A stretch of DNA of 64,000 nucleotides from SIG603 sp963611165 (GCA_963611165.1 CAVDQG010000003.1:54418-118417); one strand, 5' to 3'; positions 42,648-51,486 are shown, counted from the first letter of the stretch. Made by a program: numbers and translations. Notes: a model not told the origin generated them from the sequence alone.

Positions 42648-44912
42648 ATGGTAATGTGCTGCAGATGCAAGCAGAGACCTGCGGTAGTCTTCGTGTCACA
42701 GGGCATGAACGGTCAGGATTCTGTCGGCTATTGCATAAAATGTGCAAAAGAACTTAATATAGGCCCCGTTAAATCCATGATGGACAGAATGGGCATTACA
42801 GACGATCAGCTTGACGAGATGAGCGATGAAATGAGCAATATCTTCGAGGATATCGAGAACGGTGACGAAAGCGCACTTGATGCATTTTTCCCGGGCGGAA
42901 CTCAGTCACTCCCGATTCAGCAGATTTTCGGAATCAACTCTGACAGTAAAAAGACGGAAGAGAAAACAAAGAAATCTGACAGAGCAAGCAAAAACCAGAA
43001 GAAGAGAAAGACAATCCCACTTTTCTGCACTGACCTCACGAGAAGAGCAAGAGACGGCGAGCTTGACAATATAATCGGAAGAGAGAAAGAGACTGAAAGA
43101 GTCATTCAGATTCTCTCGAGAAGAACGAAGAACAACCCATGCCTTATCGGTGAGCCGGGCGTCGGTAAAACCGCTGTTGCCGAGGGCCTTGCACTGAGAA
43201 TTGCGAGGGGCGATGTTCCGAGCAAATTAAAGAACAAGGAGATTCAGCTTCTTGATATGACGGCACTTGTAGCCGGCACGCAGTTCAGAGGACAGTTCGA
43301 GAAGAGAATCAAGAGCCTTATTGACGAGGTCAAAGAGGACGGAAACATCATTCTCTTTATCGATGAGGTTCATTCGCTTGTTTCCGCAGGCGACGCCGAG
43401 GGAAATATGTCGGCAGGAAACATCATGAAGCCTGCACTTTCCCGCGGAGAAATTCAGGTTATCGGTGCGACAACCTTTAACGAGTACAGAAAGTACATCG
43501 AGAAGGACGCCGCTTTGGAGAGAAGATTCCAGCCTGTTACCGTTGCCGAGCCGTCAATCGACGATGCGGTCGAGGTTATCATGGGTATCAAGGGATACTA
43601 CGAGAACTTCCACAGAGTTAAGGTTAGCGAAAAGATTGCAAGAAGAGTTGTCACTCTTTCCGAGAGATACATCAACGACAGATTCTTGCCAGATAAGGCA
43701 ATTGACCTTCTTGACGAGGCTTGCACATGCGCTTCACTTCGCAACAAGTATCTTGTCGAGTACGACAATGCCGTTGAGGCACTTAACAAAGGCAAGGATA
43801 AGCTTGAAAAGCTTGAGAACGCCGAGGAAAAGGACTATGAGGCAATTTCCGAGCAGAAATACAACGTCACCACACTTCAGAAGAAGGTCGATGATATAGA
43901 CGCCGACAAAATCATTGCTGATGTCACCGAGGCTGACTTAGCCCACGTCATCGAGCTTTGGACGGGAATTCCCGCTTCAAAGGTTCAGGAGTCCGAGCTT
44001 GGAAAGCTTGCTCATCTCGAGGACGCACTTTCACAGAAGATTATCGGTCAGGACGAGGCGGTAAAGGCAATCAGCGCCGCTATCAGACGTTCGAGAGTTC
44101 AGATTTCACCGAGAAGACACCCTGCGTCATTCATCTTTGTCGGCCCGACAGGCACGGGAAAGACGGAGCTTGTCAAGGTTCTTTCAAGCGAGCTTTTCGA
44201 TTCTCCCGAAACACTCATAAGACTTGATATGTCCGAGTACATGGAGAAGCACTCCGTTTCCAAGATAGTCGGTTCGCCTCCCGGATATGTCGGTTATGAC
44301 GAGGCGGGTCAGCTCACGGAGAAAGTCAGAAGAAGACCGTACAGCGTTCTTCTTTTTGATGAGATTGAGAAGGCTCATCCCGATGTCATGAACATTCTTC
44401 TTCAGATTCTTGATGAGGGAAGAATCACAGACGCACACGGCAGAACGGTAAACTTCGAGAATACTGTCATAATCATGACTTCTAATGCCGGTTCAAACTC
44501 AAAGGAATCACTTTTAGGCTTCGGCAACACCGCAGAGGATATTTCAAGAGACAAGGCAATGAAGGGACTTCGTGAGTTCTTAAGACCCGAATTCTTAAGC
44601 CGTATTGATGAGATTGTCGTATTCAGACCGCTTGACGTAAACGACTTCGAGAAGATAGCAAAGCTTATGATAAGCGAATATGTCGATTCTCTTTCAGAGA
44701 GAGGAATCAAGCTTTCATGCTCTGATGAGGCATACAGACTTCTTGCCGAGAAGAGCATCGGCGGAAAGAGCGGCGCAAGAGATCTTCGCAACAATATCCG
44801 CCGTGAGGTTGAGGATGCAATCACAACAGAGATCGTCACACGAGGTGAGGACGAGCTCAGCGGCGTAAGCATAACGGCAGAGGACGGAAAGATTAAAATT
44901 TCCACAATCTGA
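42648..44912 (+). CDS. clpE: ClpE-type Clp/Hsp100 ATPase with N-terminal zinc finger (754 aa)
   Basis: The N-terminus has a C4-type zinc finger (Cys 4/7 and 29/32) in place of the Clp_N double repeat, the hallmark of ClpE. Two AAA+ modules follow: the first with GEPGVGKT and ILFIDEVHSLV, the second with GPTGTGKT, LLFDEIEKAHPDV and the pore loop GSPPGYVGYDEAG. A short coiled-coil middle domain lies between. LLGFGN is in the ClpP-docking loop position, so it probably feeds ClpP encoded elsewhere. I found no clear CtsR operator upstream. Confidence 0.9.
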   Translation: MVMCCRCKQRPAVVFVSQGMNGQDSVGYCIKCAKELNIGPVKSMMDRMGITDDQLDEMSDEMSNIFEDIENGDESALDAFFPGGTQSLPIQQIFGINSDSKKTEEKTKKSDRASKNQKKRKTIPLFCTDLTRRARDGELDNIIGREKETERVIQILSRRTKNNPCLIGEPGVGKTAVAEGLALRIARGDVPSKLKNKEIQLLDMTALVAGTQFRGQFEKRIKSLIDEVKEDGNIILFIDEVHSLVSAGDAEGNMSAGNIMKPALSRGEIQVIGATTFNEYRKYIEKDAALERRFQPVTVAEPSIDDAVEVIMGIKGYYENFHRVKVSEKIARRVVTLSERYINDRFLPDKAIDLLDEACTCASLRNKYLVEYDNAVEALNKGKDKLEKLENAEEKDYEAISEQKYNVTTLQKKVDDIDADKIIADVTEADLAHVIELWTGIPASKVQESELGKLAHLEDALSQKIIGQDEAVKAISAAIRRSRVQISPRRHPASFIFVGPTGTGKTELVKVLSSELFDSPETLIRLDMSEYMEKHSVSKIVGSPPGYVGYDEAGQLTEKVRRRPYSVLLFDEIEKAHPDVMNILLQILDEGRITDAHGRTVNFENTVIIMTSNAGSNSKESLLGFGNTAEDISRDKAMKGLREFLRPEFLSRIDEIVVFRPLDVNDFEKIAKLMISEYVDSLSERGIKLSCSDEAYRLLAEKSIGGKSGARDLRNNIRREVEDAITTEIVTRGEDELSGVSITAEDGKIKISTI

Positions 44913-44940
44913 TTAATGTTTCATAACAGATTAAAATACA

Positions 44941-44968
44941 AAAAGTCCTTCTTATGAGGGACTTTTTT
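44941..44968 (+). terminator. Terminator after clpE
   Basis: AAAAGTCC pairs with GGACTTTT, followed by TTT. Confidence 0.85.
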
Positions 44969-44979
44969 ATTTTGCTTTC

Positions 44980-45008
44980 TTGAATTTGATACAAATATAT
45001 TGTATCAT
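44980..45008 (+). promoter_or_regulatory. Promoter with overlapping palindromic operator, isomerase gene
   Basis: TTGAAT (44980-44985), 17 nt, TATCAT (45003-45008). The spacer and -10 are covered by a perfect inverted repeat GATACAA-ATATA-TTGTATC (44988-45006), positioned to let a bound repressor block RNA polymerase. An alternative -10, TATGAT followed by TAG, lies at 45016. Confidence 0.6.
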
Positions 45009-45059
45009 TCAGTTGTATGATTAGTCTTAGACGAAGACTTTAAAAGGGAGGAATTTTTC

Positions 45060-46544
45060 ATGCAGAATATACCAAATGTAAAGCTTGGAATTATCGCAGT
45101 CAGCCGTGACTGCTTTCCGATTGCTTTGTCCGAAACAAGAAGAGCCAACATCGTGAAGGCTTGTGGACAGAAATCACTTGATATTTATGAGGCAAAAACC
45201 ACTGTCGAGAACGAAAAGGATATGCAGAAGGCTCTTGAAGAAGTTAAGAACGAGGGCGTGAACGCTCTTGTCGTTTTTCTCGGAAACTTCGGTCCCGAGA
45301 CGCCTGAGACCCTTATCGCAAAGTATTTTGACGGCCCGTGTATGTTTGTTGCTGCGGCAGAGGGCGACGGCGATATGATTAACGGCAGAGGCGACGCTTA
45401 CTGCGGAATGCTCAACTGCTCCTACAACCTCGGAATGAGACACCTTAAGGGTTATATTCCTGAGTATCCTGTCGGAACAGCAGAGGAAATTGCCGATATG
45501 ATCGCAGACTACATGCCTATCGCAAGAACGATACTCGGCTTGAAGGATCTGAAGATTATCACATTCGGCCCACGTCCACAGGACTTCTTTGCTTGCAACG
45601 CTCCCATCAAGGGACTTTACGAGCTTGGAATCGAGATTGAGGAGAACAGTGAGCTTGATCTTCTTGTCTCTTACCGTGAGCACGCAGGCGACGAGAGAAT
45701 CGCTGCCGTTTGCGAGGATATGGCTAAGGAAATGGGCGAGGGCAAGTATTATCCCGAGCTTCTCGAGAGAATGGCACAGTTCGAGCTTACACTTCTCGAC
45801 TGGGCAGAAAACCACAAGGGTGCAAAGAAATATGTTGCATTTGCTGACAAGTGCTGGCCCGCATTCCCGAGCGAATTCGGATTTGAGCCTTGCTATGTAA
45901 ACAGCCGTCTTGCTTCAAGAGGAATTCCTGTTTCCTGTGAGGTTGATATTTACGGTGCACTTTCCGAGTACATCGGTATTTGTGCTTCAGGCGATACCGT
46001 CACACTTCTCGATATAAACAACTCTGTTCCGCAGTATATTTACGACGAGGACATCAAGGGCAAGTTTGACTACAAGCTTACCGATACATTCATGGGCTTC
46101 CACTGCGGAAACACTCCGTCCTGCAAGATGTGCGAGGACAGAGCCGTCAAGTATCAGCTCATTCAGCACAGACTTCTCGAGCCGGCAGGAAGTGAGCCTG
46201 ACTTCACAAGAGGTACTCTCGAGGGTGATATTGCGGCAAGCGACATCACATTCTACAGACTCCAGTGCGACAGCGAGGGCGTTCTTCGTGCATATATTGC
46301 ACAGGGCGAGGTTCTTCCTGTTGCAACACGCTCATTCGGCGGCATAGGAATTTTCGCAATCCCCGAGATGGGCAGATTCTATCGCCACGTACTCGTTCAG
46401 AAGAGATATCCGCATCACGGTGCGGTCGCATTCAAGCACTGCGGAAAGACTCTCTTCGAGGTATTTAAGTTCCTCGGAATCAGCGACATCGCATTCAATC
46501 AGCCGAAGGGAATGCTCTACAAGACAGAGAATCCGTTCTGCTAA
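45060..46544 (+). CDS. L-fucose/L-arabinose isomerase family protein (494 aa)
   Basis: The overall plan (N-terminal VKLGIIAVSRDCFP, then a substrate-domain ITFGPRPQDFFACNAP and a late HHGAVAFKHCGK) matches the FucI/AraA isomerase-like superfamily, of which many clostridial members have unknown substrates. The metal-binding Glu/Asp/His set cannot be confidently assigned by eye. GGGAGG precedes the ATG. It has its own promoter with a palindromic operator and its own terminator, so it is regulated alone, perhaps by its sugar. Confidence 0.75.
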   Translation: MQNIPNVKLGIIAVSRDCFPIALSETRRANIVKACGQKSLDIYEAKTTVENEKDMQKALEEVKNEGVNALVVFLGNFGPETPETLIAKYFDGPCMFVAAAEGDGDMINGRGDAYCGMLNCSYNLGMRHLKGYIPEYPVGTAEEIADMIADYMPIARTILGLKDLKIITFGPRPQDFFACNAPIKGLYELGIEIEENSELDLLVSYREHAGDERIAAVCEDMAKEMGEGKYYPELLERMAQFELTLLDWAENHKGAKKYVAFADKCWPAFPSEFGFEPCYVNSRLASRGIPVSCEVDIYGALSEYIGICASGDTVTLLDINNSVPQYIYDEDIKGKFDYKLTDTFMGFHCGNTPSCKMCEDRAVKYQLIQHRLLEPAGSEPDFTRGTLEGDIAASDITFYRLQCDSEGVLRAYIAQGEVLPVATRSFGGIGIFAIPEMGRFYRHVLVQKRYPHHGAVAFKHCGKTLFEVFKFLGISDIAFNQPKGMLYKTENPFC

Positions 46545-46563
46545 AAGCTAAGTAAATCAATCG

Positions 46564-46596
46564 GCGAAGGCGCATAGAGTGCCTTCGCTTTTGTTT
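46564..46596 (+). terminator. Terminator after the isomerase gene
   Basis: GCGAAGGC pairs with GCCTTCGC, then TTTTGTTTT. Confidence 0.88.
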
Positions 46597-46610
46597 TGGC
46601 TTAAATGCAT

Positions 46611-46639
46611 TTGCCAATTTGCCGATTTGGTGTTATGAT
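46611..46639 (+). promoter_or_regulatory. Promoter of the murT-gatD operon
   Basis: TTGCCA (46611-46616), 17-nt spacer, TATGAT (46634-46639) followed by TAG. Confidence 0.65.
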
Positions 46640-46682
46640 TAGCGATAGCCAATACTCTAAATTCAATAAAGGAGAAATGATA

Positions 46683-48071
46683 ATGGCAGGAAAAAGAAAT
46701 TTGAGATACTACGGATCCTTGTGGTTCGCCAAAGGAACGGCGGGGGTTCTTAAGCTTATAGGAAGAAAGGGCACAAGTATGCCGGGCTCGTGGGCAATTA
46801 TTCTTTGCTCCGATTTCATTGGCAGAATGCCTAAGCCGAAGAAAATATTCTGCGTGACGGGAACAAACGGTAAGACCACCGTTGCAAACATGGTCGAGGA
46901 TATACTCGAGAAAAACGGCGTGGATTTCATTTGCAACCGTGAGGGTTCTAACGTTCCGACAGGACTTGCCTCCACACTCATTGCCGGTTCCACCTTTTTC
47001 GGTAAGCCGAAGAAAGATTTTGCAATGTTTGAGGTGGACGAGAGAAGCTCACTTAGAGTGTTCCCGAACATGAAGCCCGATGTGCTCGCAATCACGAACA
47101 TCTTTAGAGATTCGTTCAAGAGAAACGCTCACACGGAATTTATCTGCGGTATTCTCGAGAAGAATATCCCCGATGAAACAAAGCTGATTATCAATGCCGA
47201 TGACCCGCAGTCTCAGGCACTGAAGAAAAACAATAAGCGTGTATACTTCGGAATCGACCGCCTCTCCTTTGAGGACAAGGAAACGCACAACATCGTGCGT
47301 GACGGCGCTTACTGCCCGAATTGCCACACGGAGCTCACCTATGATTTCACGAGATATCATCACATAGGAAAATTCCACTGCGAGAAGTGCGGATATAAAA
47401 ACCCGACTCCCGAGTACAGGGTTTTGGCGGCTGACACCGAGAATAACATTTTGCACACGGAGATTAAGGGCGAGAAAGTCGACATGAAGCTTCTCAGCGC
47501 TTTGCCTATCAATATCTACAACCAGATTTTGGCTATTGCGATACTCTCCGAGTACGGACTTTCAAACGAGGAAATTAAGAAAGCCTTTGACGGACAGCAG
47601 ATAGATAAATCCCGTCTTTCAGAGAAAAAAGCGGCGGGCAAAACTTTCATCAGACATCTTGCTAAGGGCCAAAATCCCGTTGCGTGCTCGAGAGCCATGG
47701 AGAACACCAAGAATTTGGCTGGCAACAAGGGAGTAGTGCTCTATCTTGACGACCATTTTGATGCGATGAGTTCGGTTGAGAATACCGCATGGCTTTATGA
47801 TACCGATTTTGAATTTTTGAATGACGACAGCATAAAGCAGATTTTGGTCGGCGGCGCAAGACATGAGGACGTTCATCTGAGACTTCTTCTTGCGGGAGTT
47901 CCCGAGGAAAAGATAGTTCACTGTGAGGACAACATGAAGGTTCTCGAAAAAGCCGATATGAAGAAGTGCGATACTTTCGTTGTGTTCTATGATGTTTACA
48001 CAATAGGACTTTCTAACGACGCTGAAAAATATCTGATCGAAAAGGCAGAGAAGGAGGCAAGCAATGGCTGA
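46683..48071 (+). CDS. murT: MurT-like Mur ligase (DUF1727), divergent (462 aa)
   Basis: A Mur ligase fold: ATP loop VTGTNGKTTVANM (about residues 58-70), a NREGSNVPTGLAS block, and a four-Cys zinc ribbon CPNC...CEKC (Cys 211/214/233/236) typical of MurT, then the DUF1727 C-terminal domain. MurT with GatD amidates the D-Glu of lipid II. The C-terminal segment reads ENTAWLYDTDFEF, so the Asp expected just before the SW(I/L)-D-FE motif appears as Asn. RBS GGAG favours ATG 46683 over 46677. It overlaps gatD by 8 bases. Confidence 0.88.
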   Translation: MAGKRNLRYYGSLWFAKGTAGVLKLIGRKGTSMPGSWAIILCSDFIGRMPKPKKIFCVTGTNGKTTVANMVEDILEKNGVDFICNREGSNVPTGLASTLIAGSTFFGKPKKDFAMFEVDERSSLRVFPNMKPDVLAITNIFRDSFKRNAHTEFICGILEKNIPDETKLIINADDPQSQALKKNNKRVYFGIDRLSFEDKETHNIVRDGAYCPNCHTELTYDFTRYHHIGKFHCEKCGYKNPTPEYRVLAADTENNILHTEIKGEKVDMKLLSALPINIYNQILAIAILSEYGLSNEEIKKAFDGQQIDKSRLSEKKAAGKTFIRHLAKGQNPVACSRAMENTKNLAGNKGVVLYLDDHFDAMSSVENTAWLYDTDFEFLNDDSIKQILVGGARHEDVHLRLLLAGVPEEKIVHCEDNMKVLEKADMKKCDTFVVFYDVYTIGLSNDAEKYLIEKAEKEASNG

Positions 48072-48804
48072 TACAAGAATAGAGGTTCTGTTTCCGGAGT
48101 TTTGCAATCTTTTCGGTGACAGCGCAAATATAAGATATCTTCAGAAAACATTACCGAACGCAGAGTTTATTTTTACAAAGCTTAACGACAAGCCTAAGTT
48201 CCTGACCGAAAAAATGAGCCTTGTCTATATGGGTCCCATGACGGAGAACACCCAGCAACTTGTTATCGACAAACTTAAGCCGTACAAGAAAGAGATAAAA
48301 GAAAAAATCGACAGCGGACTTGTTTTTCTCTTCACGGGAAACGCACTCGAGGTTCTCGGAGAATACATCGACGACGGAGAGGGAAATAAAATCGATGCTG
48401 TCGGACTATATCCCTACTTCGCAAAGAGAGATATGTATCACCGCCACAACAGCGAGGAGCTTGTCACATTCGGCGATATGCAGATAATGGGCTTTAAGAC
48501 GCAGTTCACCCAGTGCTATCCCAAGGACAAGGATTTTCCGTATCTCTTTGAGATTAAAAAGGGAATGGGAATGAATCTCGACACCAAGGGCGAGGGCTGG
48601 CACGACCATAATTTTATGGGAACATATTTAGTCGGCCCGATTCTTACGAATAATCCTAATTTCTGCAAGTATCTTTTGGAGCTTATCGGAGAGAAGGACG
48701 CAGAGCCTGCCTTTTTGGAGGCGGCAAAGGCGGCGTATGATAAGCGATTAAAGGACTTCATGGATAAGGTTGCCGACAAGCCTGCTAAATACCACTATAT
48801 GTAA
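48064..48804 (+). CDS. gatD: GatD-like class I glutamine amidotransferase subunit, catalytic residues replaced (246 aa)
   Basis: Overlaps murT and has the GatD fold and landmarks (VYMGPMTENTQQ, later GTYLVGPILTNNP). GatD normally releases ammonia from glutamine using a Cys in FL-x-x-CGGYQ and a His in GTYLHGP. Here the equivalent positions are FLFTGNALEVLG (Gly 92 for Cys) and GTYLVGP (Val 190 for His). Both are read directly from the DNA, and the frame is otherwise intact with normal length and no frameshift. The subunit is probably not a working glutaminase. Confidence 0.85.
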   Translation: MADTRIEVLFPEFCNLFGDSANIRYLQKTLPNAEFIFTKLNDKPKFLTEKMSLVYMGPMTENTQQLVIDKLKPYKKEIKEKIDSGLVFLFTGNALEVLGEYIDDGEGNKIDAVGLYPYFAKRDMYHRHNSEELVTFGDMQIMGFKTQFTQCYPKDKDFPYLFEIKKGMGMNLDTKGEGWHDHNFMGTYLVGPILTNNPNFCKYLLELIGEKDAEPAFLEAAKAAYDKRLKDFMDKVADKPAKYHYM

Positions 48805-48809
48805 TATTG

Positions 48810-48832
48810 TTTGTGCTATCATATCGCACAAA
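48810..48832. promoter_or_regulatory. Inverted repeat between gatD and uxaC
   Basis: TTTGTGC (48810-48816) pairs with GCACAAA (48826-48832). No T tract follows, so an operator is as likely as a terminator. A perfect TATAAT lies downstream at 48887-48892 with a weak -35. Confidence 0.4.
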
Positions 48833-48996
48833 TTAAAAGCCTTGTTTTTGTAAGAAAAATACATACTCATTCACTGTGAAAAGGATTATAATCTAAGTGA
48901 AAATGCTTTTGTGATAAAAGCAAAATGAGTATAATTGCATGTATTATTGCATAATTACATAAACAAGGCGTTTTGTCTTGTTCAAGGGTAAACACA

Positions 48997-50412
48997 ATGA
49001 AAGAAAATTATTTGCTGAAAAACGAAACAGCACAGGAAATCTATAACAGCATAAAGGAACTTCCGATTCTCGATTATCACTGCCATTTGAGTCCGAAAGA
49101 GATTTACGAGGACAAAGTATTTTCGAATATCGGTGAAATGTGGCTCGGCGGCGACCACTACAAGTGGAGGCTTATGCGTCAGGCGGGCGTTGACGAGGAG
49201 TATATCACGGGAAACAAAAGCTGGCGTGAGAAATTCAAAAAATACGCCGAGGTTGTGTCGACAGCCGGCGGAAATCCGCTTTATGCTTGGAGTAAAATGG
49301 AGCTTTCCCGTTACTTCGGAATTGAAACGGAGCTAAACGCAGATACTGCCGATGAGATTTATGACGCGGCTTCAAAATATATCGAAGAGAATTCTCTTTC
49401 TCCGAGAAAGCTGATAGAAAAATCGGGCGTCAAGTATATTTGCACGACTGACGACCCTGCCGATTCACTCGAATGGCATGTGAAGCTAAAGGCTGACAAG
49501 TCTTTTGATACTGTTGTTGCGCCTGCTTTCAGACCCGATAATTTACTTAATATTCAGTCACCCGATTTCGTAGGGTATATCAAGAAATTTGGTGACAGAA
49601 ACGGCGTTCTTATCAACTCGATGAAAAATCTCCGCATGGTCATAAGAATGAGCATAGATGATTTTTGCGATATGGGATGCAGTTTCTCCGATGTCGGAAT
49701 AGAAGATTTTCCGACAAGGGTCTACTCCCGTGAGGAGGCAAGCGATGTTTTCTGGAGAGCACTGAAGGGAGAAAAAATATCCGATGCCGAAAAGGATATT
49801 TACATCGGATATATGTTTAATTTCCTTGCAGGCGAGTACAAGAAAAAGAACATCACCATGCAGCTTCATTTGGCGGCGGCAAGAAATGTGAACACGAAGC
49901 TTTTTGAGGAGCGTGGCAGAGATGTCGGCGGAGACTGCATTGCCGATGCCGTAAGCGGAAAGTCGCTGATTAATTATCTTAATACGATTTGCATGAAGGA
50001 CAAACTTCCCAGAACGATTATTTATACTCTCAATCCGCAGATGAACGCTGAGCTTTCGTCGATTTGCGGCAGCTTCCGTGAGGTTGTGCCCGGTGCGGCG
50101 TGGTGGTTCTGCGACCACAAGCGTGGTATTGAGGAGATGCTTAAAAATATGGCTGAAACCTCATACATCGGCTCGTTTGTCGGCATGCTGACGGATTCCC
50201 GTTCGTTCCTTTCCTACGCAAGACATGATTATTTCAGAAGAATTTTGTCATCGGTGCTTGCCGAGTGGGTGGAAGAGGATGATTTCCCGATTGAGTCCGC
50301 AAAGGAGCTTGCTTACAGAATAAGCTACAAAAATGTGCATGATATCGTGAGCGAGAAAATCGAGGATTACAAGAAAAGAAGAATAAAAACTCTTTATCAG
50401 AATAATGATTGA
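48997..50412 (+). CDS. uxaC: Glucuronate isomerase UxaC (471 aa)
   Basis: An amidohydrolase-fold enzyme converting D-glucuronate/D-galacturonate to the keto sugars. The N-terminal LDYHCHLSPKEIY with the metal His pair, the YICTTDDPADSLEWH block and the C-terminal SYIGSFVGMLTDSRSFLSY are characteristic. AAGGG lies 9 nt before ATG 48997; the frame extends 8 codons upstream through a TTG. It stands alone, with no other uronate genes adjacent. Confidence 0.95.
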   Translation: MKENYLLKNETAQEIYNSIKELPILDYHCHLSPKEIYEDKVFSNIGEMWLGGDHYKWRLMRQAGVDEEYITGNKSWREKFKKYAEVVSTAGGNPLYAWSKMELSRYFGIETELNADTADEIYDAASKYIEENSLSPRKLIEKSGVKYICTTDDPADSLEWHVKLKADKSFDTVVAPAFRPDNLLNIQSPDFVGYIKKFGDRNGVLINSMKNLRMVIRMSIDDFCDMGCSFSDVGIEDFPTRVYSREEASDVFWRALKGEKISDAEKDIYIGYMFNFLAGEYKKKNITMQLHLAAARNVNTKLFEERGRDVGGDCIADAVSGKSLINYLNTICMKDKLPRTIIYTLNPQMNAELSSICGSFREVVPGAAWWFCDHKRGIEEMLKNMAETSYIGSFVGMLTDSRSFLSYARHDYFRRILSSVLAEWVEEDDFPIESAKELAYRISYKNVHDIVSEKIEDYKKRRIKTLYQNND

Positions 50413-50433
50413 TAAAGATTTTAACATGGATGA

Positions 50434-50470
50434 AAAGTCCTCTGCTAAAAAAGCGGAGGACTTTGTTTTG
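50434..50470 (+). terminator. Terminator after uxaC
   Basis: AAAGTCCTC pairs with GAGGACTTT around an A-rich loop, followed by GTTTTG. Confidence 0.8.
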
Positions 50471-50496
50471 ATTTTAGTGATTTCAAAAAAATATGA

Positions 50497-50525
50497 TTGA
50501 CACCAAATGCGACACCATATATAAT
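50497..50525 (+). promoter_or_regulatory. hicAB promoter with a direct-repeat operator candidate
   Basis: A near-perfect promoter: TTGACA (50497-50502), 17 nt, TATAAT (50520-50525). Two direct repeats GACACCAAAT (50499) and GACACCATAT (50511) lie 12 bp apart across the -35 and spacer, where autorepression by HicB would be expected. Confidence 0.78.
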
Positions 50526-50545
50526 ATAGTCAGAGGGTGTTTTGA

Positions 50546-50803
50546 ATGTCAAAATGGGATAAACTGTTAAAGAGAATATATGCTTTATCAAAAGACATGA
50601 GGTTTGATGAATTGCGTAAGGTGTTGGAAAGCTACGGTTATGTGATGAATGCCCCGAAGAGCGGCAGTAGTCACTACACTTTCAGAAAAGCAGGGTGTAT
50701 GCCTGTTACAATACCGAGGCATGAACCTATCAAAAAGGTATATGTAGAGATGGTGAAACAGATTGTGGAAAGTGAGGCGGCAAATGGTGAAAACGCTGAA
50801 TGA
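50546..50803 (+). CDS. hicA: HicA family mRNA interferase toxin (85 aa)
   Basis: A dsRBD-like small toxin with the active-site histidine in GSSHYTFRK, preceded by LRKVLESYGY and followed by VTIPRHEPIKK and a C-terminal helix. HicA cleaves mRNA and stops translation until neutralised by HicB. The C-terminal 20 bases overlap hicB. Compact two-gene arrangement, toxin first, typical of hicAB. Confidence 0.92.
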   Translation: MSKWDKLLKRIYALSKDMRFDELRKVLESYGYVMNAPKSGSSHYTFRKAGCMPVTIPRHEPIKKVYVEMVKQIVESEAANGENAE

Positions 50804-51149
50804 TTATTTGGCAATGAATTATCGTATGGAAATTGTAGAAGATAAGGAAGAGGGCGGCTTTGTGGTTTCCTTTCCCGAGCTCCCCGGCTGTATTTCCTGC
50901 GGAGAAACGGTAGAATCCGCCGTAGCGAATGCGTTGGATGCAAAGAAAGCGTGGTTGGAAGCGGCTATGGAAGACGGAATTGAAATCCATGAGCCTGACA
51001 GCTTAGAGGATTATTCGGGTCAGTTCAAGCTGAGAATTCCGAGAAGTCTTCACCGTTCCCTTGCAGAACATTCCAAGAGAGAGGGAATCAGTATGAATCA
51101 GTACTGTGTGTATCTTCTTTCCAAAAATGATGCAATCTATTCAAAATAA
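50784..51149 (+). CDS. hicB: HicB family antitoxin (121 aa)
   Basis: The N-terminal HicB_lk domain reads GGFVVSFPELPGCISCGET-VESA, and the C-terminal QFKLRIPRSLHRSLAEHSK-EGISMNQYCVYLL is a ribbon-helix-helix DNA-binding domain. HicB masks HicA and represses the operon. ATG 50784 (GAGGCGG upstream) lies inside the hicA end; an in-frame start at 50763 would lack a good ribosome site. Confidence 0.92.
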   Translation: MVKTLNDYLAMNYRMEIVEDKEEGGFVVSFPELPGCISCGETVESAVANALDAKKAWLEAAMEDGIEIHEPDSLEDYSGQFKLRIPRSLHRSLAEHSKREGISMNQYCVYLLSKNDAIYSK

Positions 51150-51152
51150 TCG

Positions 51153-51194
51153 ATAGCAGATGTCCCCTGCCGTTAAGGTTGGGGAATTCTGCGA
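51153..51194. repeat. Degenerate copy of the 8033-8064 palindromic element
   Basis: ATAGCAGATGT-CCCCTGCC (51153-) matches the reverse complement of the 8043-8072 hairpin side (ATAGCAGATGTTCCCCGCC) except for one missing and one changed base, and is followed by a GGGGAA arm, forming a GCAGA...TCCCC/GGGGA...CTGC hairpin. It sits immediately after hicB. Confidence 0.5.
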
Positions 51195-51237
51195 TTTTAT
51201 TGAAGTTGTGAGAGTGAAAAAAGGTATCGGAGGTTTT

Positions 51238-51450
51238 ATGGAAAATCTTGAGCTTGCGAAGAAATTATATGACGAGGGATATGAGATATTCACGAAATGC
51301 GGAGTGCAAAACGGAGTTAAGTCACTTGAGCCGATTAAAAAATCTGCAGAAATGGGCTATCCCGAGGCAAAAAAGCTATTGGCAAAGTTTTATAGAAACG
51401 GTGTTTATGTAAAAAAGGACGAGGAAAAGGCAAGAGAGCTTGAGAGATGA
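51238..51450 (+). CDS. Sel1-like repeat micro-protein (70 aa)
   Basis: A single Sel1/TPR-like unit: KKSAEMGYPEAKKLLAKF followed by YRNGVYVKKDEEKARE. The start at 51238 sits behind CGGAGG; the frame extends to 51160 without a comparable site. Single-repeat Sel1 proteins usually mediate protein contacts. A role in the neighbouring hicAB pair is not supported by anything but position. Confidence 0.6.
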   Translation: MENLELAKKLYDEGYEIFTKCGVQNGVKSLEPIKKSAEMGYPEAKKLLAKFYRNGVYVKKDEEKARELER

Positions 51451-51458
51451 AAAAGCAC

Positions 51459-51486
51459 TTGCTTTTTTGACAGTTTTTGTTATAAT
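51459..51486 (+). promoter_or_regulatory. Promoter of the serS T-box operon
   Basis: TTGCTT (51459-51464), 16 nt, TATAAT (51481-51486). The -35 overlaps a small AAAAGC/GCTTTT hairpin that could terminate the Sel1-like gene. Confidence 0.6.

Noticed and set aside
48064..48804. gatD as a pseudogene
   Set aside because: Frame, length, overlap and codon use are intact, so the changes look selected or specialised, not decayed.
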